Shown in pieces: positions 6,486 to 13,242 of a DNA stretch of 13,836 nucleotides. Position numbers and translations under genes: made by a program. Position 1 is the first letter of the stretch; each line of letters opens with the position of its first letter. The notes beneath the pieces are model-generated. The model saw only the letters and a program-made list of their open reading frames with translations. It did not search any database and had not been told where the DNA came from. Origin of the DNA: DATBHZ01 sp036557185 (lineage in GTDB: Bacteria; Actinomycetota; Acidimicrobiia; IMCC26256; JAENVU01); the NCBI GenBank assembly GCA_036557185.1, contig DATBHZ010000159.1, positions 1-13,836 of the forward strand. Reading direction: 5' to 3'.

Positions 6486-7082
6486 ATGCGAGCGACGAGC
6501 TGTGCCACGGGGCGCGCCCGGATGCGTGCCCGATCGACCGTGCTCATCCTGGCACTTCTCGGCAGCGCCGTGCTCGCCGCCTGCGGGAGCGGCGCTGCTC
6601 CCAAGCCGGGCGCGACAACGGCGCCGCCGACGACGACCACGACACGGGTTCCGCGGCATGGGCTCCTGCACTCGCTCAACGACAGGACGCTGTGCAAGGT
6701 GGTGACCCCGATCGACGCCGGCTTGTTGTTCCGCGCCAGCGCTCGCCGGCTGGTGCTCGCGCCCCGGGCCGGGGGCGCCGCGGCGTCGTGCGCCTATGAC
6801 CACCCTGGGGATTCCCTGTTGCTACGGCGGCTCTTGCAGGTGCACGTGTTCCCGAGCGCGCAGTACTTCGGGCCGCAGTTCTACCCCGGCGCCGTGCCGC
6901 TCCGCGGCCTCGGGGATCGTGCGTTCAAAGCTCCTGCCGGACCGCTCAGGACCCCCGTCGTCGAGTTCGTCAAGAGCAACAAGACGGTGAGCATCTCGTA
7001 CACGAACGGCGCCTTCCCGCCCCGTGCCTACCCACCGGTGCCGATGCTTCTCCTCGCCGGCAAGGTGGCCGCAGCGCTCTAG
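6486..7082 (+). CDS. Putative lipoprotein of unknown function
   Basis: A 198-residue putative membrane-anchored lipoprotein. An unusually long, Arg-containing n-region (1-16) is followed by a hydrophobic segment (about 18-29) and a lipobox LAAC with Cys33 as the likely lipid attachment site. A Thr/Pro linker covers about 43-55. Two further cysteines (70 and 102) may pair in the extracellular domain. The Cys-pair pattern recalls small actinobacterial DUF3558-like lipoproteins, but I am not sure of the family. The ATG at 6486 is supported by GGAGG at 6476-6480 with 5-nt spacing. A second ATG at 6522 would give a more normal signal peptide but lacks that support. It is co-oriented with the ferredoxin and patatin genes downstream, separated from the ferredoxin by 53 bp, which contains a possible promoter. 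Confidence 0.75.
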   Translation: MRATSCATGRARMRARSTVLILALLGSAVLAACGSGAAPKPGATTAPPTTTTTRVPRHGLLHSLNDRTLCKVVTPIDAGLLFRASARRLVLAPRAGGAAASCAYDHPGDSLLLRRLLQVHVFPSAQYFGPQFYPGAVPLRGLGDRAFKAPAGPLRTPVVEFVKSNKTVSISYTNGAFPPRAYPPVPMLLLAGKVAAAL

Positions 7083-7095
7083 GCGCCGCACCTGT

Positions 7096-7104
7096 TGCTA
7101 CCGT
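7096..7104 (+). promoter_or_regulatory. Possible extended -10 promoter of the ferredoxin gene
   Basis: TGC followed by TACCGT (7099-7104) fits an extended -10 element (TGN-TANNNT). It lies 31 nt before the ferredoxin start and leaves room for a leader with the GGGAGG ribosome-binding site at 7123-7128. Support is from pattern and position only. Confidence 0.35.
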
Positions 7105-7135
7105 GATCCGAGCCGTTGGAACGGGAGGCCGCAGC

Positions 7136-7345
7136 GTGGCGCTGGAGATCGAGATCAATCGGGACGTCTGCATGGGGTCGGGCAATTGCTCGTTCTGGGC
7201 GCCGGGAGTGTTCGACCTGGATGACGACGGCATCGCGATCGTGATCGATCCGGCCGGCGCCGACGACGAGAAGATCATCCTGGCGGGGCAAGGCTGCCCC
7301 ACGCAGGCCATCTCGATCACTCGCGACGGCGAGAAGGTCGTCTAG
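7136..7345 (+). CDS. Small [3Fe-4S]/[4Fe-4S]-type ferredoxin, likely P450 redox partner
   Basis: A 69-residue acidic ferredoxin of the type that passes electrons from a reductase to actinobacterial P450s. The cluster motif is Cys12-x2-Ser15-x2-Cys18 … Cys54-Pro, that is three cysteines with serine at the position where a fourth cysteine would be in a [4Fe-4S] protein. Three cysteines generally point to a [3Fe-4S] cluster, but variants at that position can alter cluster type. The acidic DLDDDG segment (27-32) follows WAPGVF, as is typical for this family. The start is the GTG at 7136, preceded by GGGAGG (7123-7128) at 7-nt spacing. An upstream in-frame GTG at 7103 would place that ribosome-binding site inside the gene. 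The patatin gene begins 12 nt after the stop, so they are probably cotranscribed. The P450 at 3943 is the only one visible in the window. Confidence 0.92.
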   Translation: MALEIEINRDVCMGSGNCSFWAPGVFDLDDDGIAIVIDPAGADDEKIILAGQGCPTQAISITRDGEKVV

Positions 7346-7357
7346 AGACCGCCACCG

Positions 7358-8737
7358 ATGCCCGACCGCGAGCTCGGTCGCTGGGTCCGCCAGGCGCGGA
7401 CGAACCTCCGCCGGCGTGTGGCGCGCCGCAACGTCGGCTTCGTGCTCAGCGGCGGGGGATCGCAGGGCAGCTTCGAGGCCGGGGTCCTCAAGTTCATCTA
7501 CGACGATCTCGGCCTCCGGCCCAGGAGCATCTGCGGGAGCTCTGTCGGAGCGATCATCGCCGCGAAGCTCGCCGAGGGCGACGACGAGCTCACCGGCAGG
7601 CGCGCGATCGACGACGTGCTCGCGATCTGGCGCGGGCTGCGTTCGAACGAGGACATGTGGCTCGCCGAGCCGTGGCTCGACAAGCTGCGCGGGCAGGTCG
7701 CGTGGGCTTCCGAGCTGCGCGGTCGTGCTGCCGCGCATGGAGCGGCCGGAAGCCAGGCCAGGGTGGTCGTGCGCATGCTCGGCGAGGTGGTCCGCCGGCT
7801 GCCGGAGAGCGACGGCACCATCGACGCGTTGCGCCAAGCGATGCGTGCACGATCGCTGCTGCGGATGGACCCGGTGCGCCGGCTCGTGGAGGACAACATC
7901 CACCCCGAGCGTGTCGTCGCGTCGACGATCCGGCTGCGGATCGGCACTGTCTGCCTCGAGACCGGCGACCTGCAGTACATCACCGAGGAGGGAGCGCTGC
8001 TGTCGCGAGACGGCACGCAGCTCGACGTCCCGAACGTCCGCTTGCAGGACGCGATCCTGGCGTCGGCGAGCATCCCGGTCATCTTCCCGCCGACCGAGCT
8101 CGGCGGGAACCACTACGTCGACGGCGGGGTGCGCGAGATCCTTCCGCTCGAGCTCGCCTTCAACCGCCTCGATGCATCGCACATCTTCGCCGTCGTCGCG
8201 TCGGCCCCCGGCGTCGAGCCCATGCCGGACGCCGGGGACCGAGGGCTCTTCGACCTTGCCCGTCGCGTCAGTGCAGACATCGCTCCGGACGAGACGCTGC
8301 GCAAGGAGATGCAGCCCCCACGCGGCTGGGGGCGGCGCGTCAGCCTCGTCGTCCCGGAGTTCGACGTGCACGACGCCCTGACGATCGACGCTTCGCTGAT
8401 CGCCGCATCGTTGGACTACGGGTACATGCGCGCAGCCGACGTCCTCCTCGATCTGGGCGACGAGCAGTCCGAGATCACTGCAGAGATCGCGCGGGCGAGG
8501 ATGCGCATCCGCGAAGCCGAGGGTCCGGTGCTCGGCCTGTTGCTCAATCCGATCCTCGACAATCGGAGCCCCGAGGAGCGCGAGCGCGCAATCGCGAAGG
8601 AGCGTGCACGCATCGACCGGCTCGTCGAGCGCAGGCGCGAGGTCGACGCCCCGCTGCCCCCGGGCGACTGCGCGCCGGTCCCGCTCGCGGCCGCGGTCGA
8701 GTCGGATGCCCCCGGCTTGCCCGCAGGAGGCGACTAG
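7358..8737 (+). CDS. Patatin-like phospholipase / lipid acyl hydrolase
   Basis: A 459-residue serine hydrolase of the patatin family, which uses a Ser-Asp dyad to release fatty acids from lipids. The oxyanion-hole glycine loop is SGGGSQGSF (31-39), the nucleophile is Ser62 in GSSVG, and the dyad aspartate is Asp255 in YVDGGV. All catalytic elements are present. The N terminus (about 8-24) is rich in arginine and could bind anionic membranes; there is no signal peptide. The C-terminal region (about 365-435) is highly charged and probably helical. The ATG at 7358 has no strong ribosome-binding site, so translation may be coupled to the ferredoxin gene ending 12 nt upstream. The stop shares CTAG with the convergent D-aminoacylase-like gene. 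The lipid substrate and the reason for pairing with a ferredoxin are unknown. Confidence 0.92.
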   Translation: MPDRELGRWVRQARTNLRRRVARRNVGFVLSGGGSQGSFEAGVLKFIYDDLGLRPRSICGSSVGAIIAAKLAEGDDELTGRRAIDDVLAIWRGLRSNEDMWLAEPWLDKLRGQVAWASELRGRAAAHGAAGSQARVVVRMLGEVVRRLPESDGTIDALRQAMRARSLLRMDPVRRLVEDNIHPERVVASTIRLRIGTVCLETGDLQYITEEGALLSRDGTQLDVPNVRLQDAILASASIPVIFPPTELGGNHYVDGGVREILPLELAFNRLDASHIFAVVASAPGVEPMPDAGDRGLFDLARRVSADIAPDETLRKEMQPPRGWGRRVSLVVPEFDVHDALTIDASLIAASLDYGYMRAADVLLDLGDEQSEITAEIARARMRIREAEGPVLGLLLNPILDNRSPEERERAIAKERARIDRLVERRREVDAPLPPGDCAPVPLAAAVESDAPGLPAGGD

Positions 8738-10452
8738 CGGCTCCGCGCGCCGCGGATCAGCCGGCCGGGCCGCGCGCCGGTGTCGTCACCCTCGACCAGC
8801 GTGACCTCCCCGCTCACGATCGTCGCGACATATCCCTCGGCGCGCTGCACGAACCGGCGAGCGTCGCCCGGCAAGTCGTACACCATCTCGGGAGCGTGGA
8901 GTCTCAACCGCTCGTGGTCGATGACGTTCAGGTCGGCGCGCATCCCCGGCTTCACGACCCCTCGGTCGCGCAACCCGTACAGCGCCGCCGTCTCCGCGGT
9001 CATCTTGCGGACGACCCACTCCAGCGGCAGGCGGTCGTGGTCGCGATCACGTGCCCAGTGCGTGAGCATGAACGTGGGCGTGGAGGCGTCGCAGGTGGTG
9101 CCGCAGTGCGCGCCGCCGTCACCGAGGCCCCAGGCGCTCGTCGGGTGCATCAGCATCTCGCGCACCGGGTCGAGGTTGCGGTACGAGAAGTTGAGGAGCG
9201 GCCGCATCATCAACGCACGGCCGTCGCCGTCGACGAGGAGGTCGCAATAGAAGTCGTACACATCGCGCCCGGCCCGCGCGGCGCGCGCGGCGATGCTGTC
9301 GGCGGGGTCCGGCTCGTAGCAGGGCGGGTCGCCGAGCGGGAACGTGCGATCGGGATCGAGGAACTGGGCGAGCGTGGGATCAGGTGACGCGGCCTCGGCG
9401 ACGAGCTTGCGACGCAGCTCGGGGTCGCGCATGCGCCGGACCTTCTCGTCGAGCGGGAGCAGCCCGAGGGCCGCGAAGCTCGGGCAGTATGCGAACGGGT
9501 GGAACGTCTCCAGGCCCAGCAGCAGCGTCACGGGCCTGCCGGCGACCTGTGGCCGGATGCGGGCACCATCGGTGGCGGCCTGCGCCGCGAGGTCGAGCAT
9601 CTCCTTGTAGCCGTCGGGGTCGTGATCGTTCTGCGTGAGCGCGAAGCTCACCGGGCGGTCGACCTCGGCGGAGAGCCTGCGCATCCAAGACATCTCGCGC
9701 TCGGGCGCGGCGAGGTCCTCGCCCAGGGCTCCCGCGGGCGCGAGCTCGAAGATGCCGGCGCGGAGCGCCCCGAGCGCGCGGCCGATGCCGAACAGCTCGT
9801 TCTCGGCGGCGAACGTCCCCGGCACGGGCTCCCCGTCGATCGCCATGTGGGCGATCGTCCGCGAGGTCGAGAACCCGAGCGCGCCGGCTTCGATCGCTTC
9901 CGCCACGATGCGCGCCATGGCCTCGATGTCGTCGTCGCCGGCGGGCTCGTTCTTCGCGCCGCGCTCGCCCATCACGTACGCGCGCACCGCGCCGTGCGGG
10001 ATCTGTGTACCGACATCGAGCATCTTGGGCTTGCGGTCGACCGCGTCGAGGTACTCGGGGAACGTCTCCCATTCCCACACGATGCCGTCGGACAGTGCGG
10101 CGCCGGGGATGTCCTCGACGCCTTCCACGAGACCGATGAGCCAGTCGTGCTCGCTGGGCTTCGTCGGCGCGAAGCCGACGCCGCAGTTGCCCATGACGAC
10201 CGTCGTGACACCGTGCCAGCACGAGGGCGTCAGCAGGGGGTCCCAGGTGATCTGACCGTCGAAGTGGGTGTGCACGTCGACGAAGCCCGGTGTGACGAGG
10301 AGGCCGCCCGCGTCGATGGTGGTCGCCGCCTCCGCATCGGAGAGCGCGCCGACCTCGGTGATGGTGCCGTCGTCCACGGCGACGTCGGCTTCGCGCGCAA
10401 CCGCTCCGGTGCCGTCGACGAGCCGCCCGCCGCGGATCACGAGGTCGTGCAT
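8734..10452 (-). CDS. D-aminoacylase-like amidohydrolase (amidohydrolase_3 family)
   Basis: A 572-residue amidohydrolase related to N-acyl-D-amino-acid deacylases. The N-terminal beta domain (MHDLVIRGGRLVDG) leads into the metal motif HTHFDGQ with His61 and His63, then Cys90 in GNCGVGF, which matches the cysteine metal ligand of D-aminoacylase. The conserved aspartate is probably Asp446 in GDGGAHC. The C-terminal part ends with the usual return to the beta domain (GMRADLNVID, VSGEVT). The regions where D-aminoacylases have two more metal-binding histidines read FELAPAG and FALTQND here, so those histidines seem to be missing. The substrate may differ from acyl amino acids. The ATG at 10452 lies 6 nt after a TACCCT box on the minus strand, with no Shine-Dalgarno sequence. 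The open frame continues upstream to 10674, but that part overlaps the divergent acyl-CoA dehydrogenase gene and is not conserved-looking. Confidence 0.88.
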   Translation of the reverse strand: MHDLVIRGGRLVDGTGAVAREADVAVDDGTITEVGALSDAEAATTIDAGGLLVTPGFVDVHTHFDGQITWDPLLTPSCWHGVTTVVMGNCGVGFAPTKPSEHDWLIGLVEGVEDIPGAALSDGIVWEWETFPEYLDAVDRKPKMLDVGTQIPHGAVRAYVMGERGAKNEPAGDDDIEAMARIVAEAIEAGALGFSTSRTIAHMAIDGEPVPGTFAAENELFGIGRALGALRAGIFELAPAGALGEDLAAPEREMSWMRRLSAEVDRPVSFALTQNDHDPDGYKEMLDLAAQAATDGARIRPQVAGRPVTLLLGLETFHPFAYCPSFAALGLLPLDEKVRRMRDPELRRKLVAEAASPDPTLAQFLDPDRTFPLGDPPCYEPDPADSIAARAARAGRDVYDFYCDLLVDGDGRALMMRPLLNFSYRNLDPVREMLMHPTSAWGLGDGGAHCGTTCDASTPTFMLTHWARDRDHDRLPLEWVVRKMTAETAALYGLRDRGVVKPGMRADLNVIDHERLRLHAPEMVYDLPGDARRFVQRAEGYVATIVSGEVTLVEGDDTGARPGRLIRGARSR

Positions 10453-10458
10453 CGGGCC

Positions 10459-10464
10459 AGGGTA
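10459..10464 (-). promoter_or_regulatory. -10 box for leaderless D-aminoacylase-like mRNA
   Basis: On the minus strand TACCCT (TANNNT pattern) is followed by 6 nt and then the ATG at 10452. The spacing would place the transcription start at the A of the start codon. No Shine-Dalgarno sequence is present, in agreement with a leaderless transcript. Confidence 0.5.
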
Positions 10465-10494
10465 CGCCGAGTCTCGTCTTCGGGACGCTTCTCG

Positions 10495-10500
10495 TAGGAT
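10495..10500 (+). promoter_or_regulatory. -10 box for leaderless acyl-CoA dehydrogenase mRNA
   Basis: TAGGAT, five of six bases matching TANNNT/TATAAT-type boxes in key positions (T1, A2, A5, T6), is followed by 6 nt (CCAGCC) and ATG at 10507. There is no Shine-Dalgarno sequence. The spacing predicts transcription from the start codon itself. Confidence 0.55.
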
Positions 10501-10506
10501 CCAGCC

Positions 10507-12675
10507 ATGCCGATCGGGATCACCGACGAACACCTCGCGTTGTACGAGGCCGTGAACGGCTGGCTGGAGCGGCAGTCGCCTCCATCCGTCGCGCGTGCCG
10601 CGCTCGAGGCCGGGTCGGAGACTCTTCCCGACTTCTGGCCCGACCTCGTCGCTCAGGGCTGGATCGGTGTGCACGTCGAGGAGCCCTTCGGCGGCGACGG
10701 GTACGGGCTACCCGAGCTCGCGGTCGTGCTCGAGGCGTTCGGCAGGGCGTGCGCGCCCGGACCGCTCGTCGCGACCACGCTGGCCGCGGCGGTGGCGCAG
10801 CGCGGAGGCAAGGAAGTCGCCGAAGCGATCGTGCCCGGCCTCGCCGGCGGGTCGAGCATCGGTGCCGTCGCTCTGGCAGGCGCGCTCAGTGCCGTGCCCG
10901 AGGCCGACGGCGCGTTGCGCGTCTCCGGGACGGTCAGGCCCGTGTTGTCGGCGCACCTCGCCGACACGCTCATCGTGCGTGCAGGCGACGCCTGGGTCGC
11001 ACTGCAAGGCGAAGAATTCGCCGCGGAGGAGCTCGACTCGGTCGACAAGACGCGCCACGTCGCGACGGTGCACGTCGGCGACGTGGTCGTGCCGAGGACG
11101 CGCGTCCTCTCGGAGCTCGGCCCGGAGGACGTCGAGATCCTCGCTGCGGTCGTCCTCGGTGCCGACGCGGTCGGAGGTTCGCAGTGGTGCGTCGACACCG
11201 CGGCCGAATACGCGCGCGACCGCCGGCAGTTCGGCCGTCCGATCGGGCAGTTCCAAGGCGTGAAGCACCGCTGCGCCAACATGGTCGCCCGAACGGAGCT
11301 GACGCGCGCAGCCGTGTGGGACGCCGCCCGCGCGGCAACCGACGAAACGACAGCGACGTTCGCGTCGGCTGCTGCGGCAGCGCTCTCGGCGGGCTCGTTC
11401 ATCGAGACGGCAAAGGACTGCGTGCAGGTGCTCGGCGGGATCGGGTTCACCTGGGAGCACGACGCGCACCTCTACCTCCGCCGGGCGGTCGCGACGCGCG
11501 CCTTGCTCGGCGAGCCCGCGCGCAACCGTGAGCGCGCGACGCGGCAGGCGATCGAGGGCGTGCGTCGGAGGCTCAGCGTCGACCTTCCGCCCGAAGCCGA
11601 GGCATACCGCACCGAGCTGCGCGCGTTCCTCGACGAGATCGCCGGCCTCGAACCCGTCGAGCAGCGCCGGCGCATCGCCGACGCCGGGTACGTCTCGCCG
11701 CAGTGGCCACGGCCGTGGGGAAGGGACGCCGACGCGCTCGAGCAGGTCGTCATCGACGAGGAGTTCCGCCGCGCGCGCTTCACGCGGCCGGGGATCGCAG
11801 TGGGGGCCTGGGCACTCCCGCCGCTGATGGTCTACGGCACCGAGGCACAGCAGCAGCGGTGGATCCCGCCGACGCTGCGCGGCGAGATCGGCTGGTGCCA
11901 GCTGTTCAGCGAGCCGGGGGCCGGCTCGGACCTCGCTGCGCTCGCGACGCGTGCCGAGCGTGTCGAGGGCGGTTGGATCGTGAACGGCCAGAAGGTGTGG
12001 ACCTCGATGGCCAAGGAGGCGGACTGGGGCATCTTGCTCGCCCGCACCGACCCCGAGGCCGCCAAGCACGAGGGCATCTCGTTCTTCATGCTCGACATGA
12101 AGACGGAGGGGATCGAGGTCCGTCCGCTGCGCGAGCTCACGGGCGCGGCGATGTTCAACGAGGTCTTCCTCGACGACGTGTTCGTGCCCGACGACTGCCT
12201 CGTCGGCCGGGAGCACGACGGGTGGCGGGCGACGCGTACCACCCTTGCCAACGAGCGCGTCTCCATGGGCGGCGGCTCCACGCTCGGTTACGGCATCCGG
12301 GGGCTGCTCCAGATTCTCGAGCAGCAGGGCCGCGCCGACGACACCCAGGCGTTGTCGTCGGTCGGCGAGCTCGTCGTGGAGGGGTATGCGCTCTCGGCGC
12401 TCGGATTCCGCCTCACGCTCTCGGCCCTCCGCGGCGCGGACCCTTCGGGATCGGAGGCCTCGGTGAAGAAGCTGCTCGGTGTCGAGCACGACCAGAAGGT
12501 GCAGGAGCTCGGCCTCGCGCTGCTCGCCGATGAGGGCGCGACCGTCGACGGCGACGCGGCGATGTGGGCACAGCAGTTCCTCTTCACCCGGTGTCTGACG
12601 ATCGCGGGCGGCACGAGCGAGGTGCAGCGCAACATCATCGGGGAGCGCGTGCTCGGCCTGCCGCGGGACCCTTGA
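10507..12675 (+). CDS. Fused two-domain acyl-CoA dehydrogenase (FadE34-like architecture)
   Basis: A 722-residue flavoprotein made of two acyl-CoA dehydrogenase domains in tandem, about 1-350 and 365-722, twice the usual single-domain length. Such enzymes introduce an alpha-beta double bond into acyl-CoA thioesters. Actinobacterial fusions of this kind, such as mycobacterial FadE34, act on steroid side-chain CoA esters. The N-terminal domain has the FAD-contact segment RRQFGRPIGQFQ (239-250) and QVLGGIGFTWEHD (307-319) but no evident catalytic glutamate. The C-terminal domain has QLFSEPGAGSD (465-475), Glu583 in ANERVSMG as the probable base, and the family C terminus AGGTSEVQRNIIGERV (700-715). 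The domains thus look like a fused alpha-beta pair with one active site. The start at 10507 follows a leaderless-type promoter. Steroid use is inference; other bulky acyl-CoAs are possible. Confidence 0.92.
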   Translation: MPIGITDEHLALYEAVNGWLERQSPPSVARAALEAGSETLPDFWPDLVAQGWIGVHVEEPFGGDGYGLPELAVVLEAFGRACAPGPLVATTLAAAVAQRGGKEVAEAIVPGLAGGSSIGAVALAGALSAVPEADGALRVSGTVRPVLSAHLADTLIVRAGDAWVALQGEEFAAEELDSVDKTRHVATVHVGDVVVPRTRVLSELGPEDVEILAAVVLGADAVGGSQWCVDTAAEYARDRRQFGRPIGQFQGVKHRCANMVARTELTRAAVWDAARAATDETTATFASAAAAALSAGSFIETAKDCVQVLGGIGFTWEHDAHLYLRRAVATRALLGEPARNRERATRQAIEGVRRRLSVDLPPEAEAYRTELRAFLDEIAGLEPVEQRRRIADAGYVSPQWPRPWGRDADALEQVVIDEEFRRARFTRPGIAVGAWALPPLMVYGTEAQQQRWIPPTLRGEIGWCQLFSEPGAGSDLAALATRAERVEGGWIVNGQKVWTSMAKEADWGILLARTDPEAAKHEGISFFMLDMKTEGIEVRPLRELTGAAMFNEVFLDDVFVPDDCLVGREHDGWRATRTTLANERVSMGGGSTLGYGIRGLLQILEQQGRADDTQALSSVGELVVEGYALSALGFRLTLSALRGADPSGSEASVKKLLGVEHDQKVQELGLALLADEGATVDGDAAMWAQQFLFTRCLTIAGGTSEVQRNIIGERVLGLPRDP

Positions 12676-12687
12676 TCGAGCGCGCCC

Positions 12688-13242
12688 CTACGCAGCGCCT
12701 TGGAGCGTGAACGGCGTGACGAACTCGCCCAGCCCCGGGAACGACGCGTCGCGCTCCGACACCGCGGTGGGGTCGAGCGGCCAGGCGATCCCTGCCGAGT
12801 CCCACCGCACCCCGGCATCGTGCTCCGGGGCGTACTCGGTGCCGACCAGGTAGCCCACGGTCGCCGACGCGGAGAGCGCCTGGAACCCGTGGGCGCAGCC
12901 CGTCGGCACGTGCACGGCTGCGGGTGTCTGGCTGTCGAGCGTGAGGAGCCGGTGCTGCCGGAACGTCGGTGAGTCGGCGCGGAGGTCGAGGACCACGTCG
13001 GCGATCGAGCCCGCGAGGATCGCGACCGTCTTCGCGTGAGCATGCGGCGGGAGCTGGAAGTGCAGCCCGCGGATGACTCCTTGTCCGGACGTCGACCAGT
13101 AGAACTCGGCGACGTCCGCGTCCATGCCGAGGCCCTCGTAGAGGCTCCGCTGGAAGGGCTTGACGAAGGTGCCGCGCTCGTCGTCCTGCCGGTCGAGGTG
13201 CAGGACGACGCCACCGGGGATGTCGAGGAGCTCAGTCCTCAC
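12688..13242 (-). CDS. rfbC: RmlC/RfbC-family cupin sugar-nucleotide epimerase
   Basis: A 184-residue cupin of the dTDP-4-dehydrorhamnose 3,5-epimerase family, the usual length. These enzymes invert C3 and/or C5 of 4-keto-6-deoxy sugar nucleotides in surface-polysaccharide synthesis. Visible family residues are the catalytic histidine His61 in IRGLHFQ, Lys71 in HAHAKTV, LDLR at 85-88, PTGCAHGFQ (113-121) and Tyr137 in TEYAPE, followed by GVRWDS. The start is GTG at 13242, which overlaps the end of the upstream dehydrase gene by 11 nt, so the two are translationally coupled. The partner dehydrase acts on CDP sugars in known pathways, so this may be an AscE-type CDP-3,6-dideoxyhexulose 5-epimerase rather than the rhamnose enzyme. 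Sequence alone does not decide this. It is convergent with the acyl-CoA dehydrogenase gene with a 12-bp gap and no visible terminator. Confidence 0.88.
   Translation of the reverse strand: MRTELLDIPGGVVLHLDRQDDERGTFVKPFQRSLYEGLGMDADVAEFYWSTSGQGVIRGLHFQLPPHAHAKTVAILAGSIADVVLDLRADSPTFRQHRLLTLDSQTPAAVHVPTGCAHGFQALSASATVGYLVGTEYAPEHDAGVRWDSAGIAWPLDPTAVSERDASFPGLGEFVTPFTLQGAA

Noticed and set aside
7657..9387. Plus-strand open frame of 576 codons across the patatin and D-aminoacylase-like genes
   Set aside because: It is Arg-rich with no motif and spans two genes of opposite orientation that have intact catalytic residues.
10453..10674. N-terminal extension of the D-aminoacylase-like protein
   Set aside because: The frame is open but overlaps the divergent acyl-CoA dehydrogenase gene and its promoter. 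The family N terminus MHDLVIRGG begins at 10452, just after a -10 box.
10708..12489. Minus-strand open frame of 593 codons opposite the acyl-CoA dehydrogenase
   Set aside because: It is an antisense shadow without recognisable domains; long false frames are expected at this GC content.
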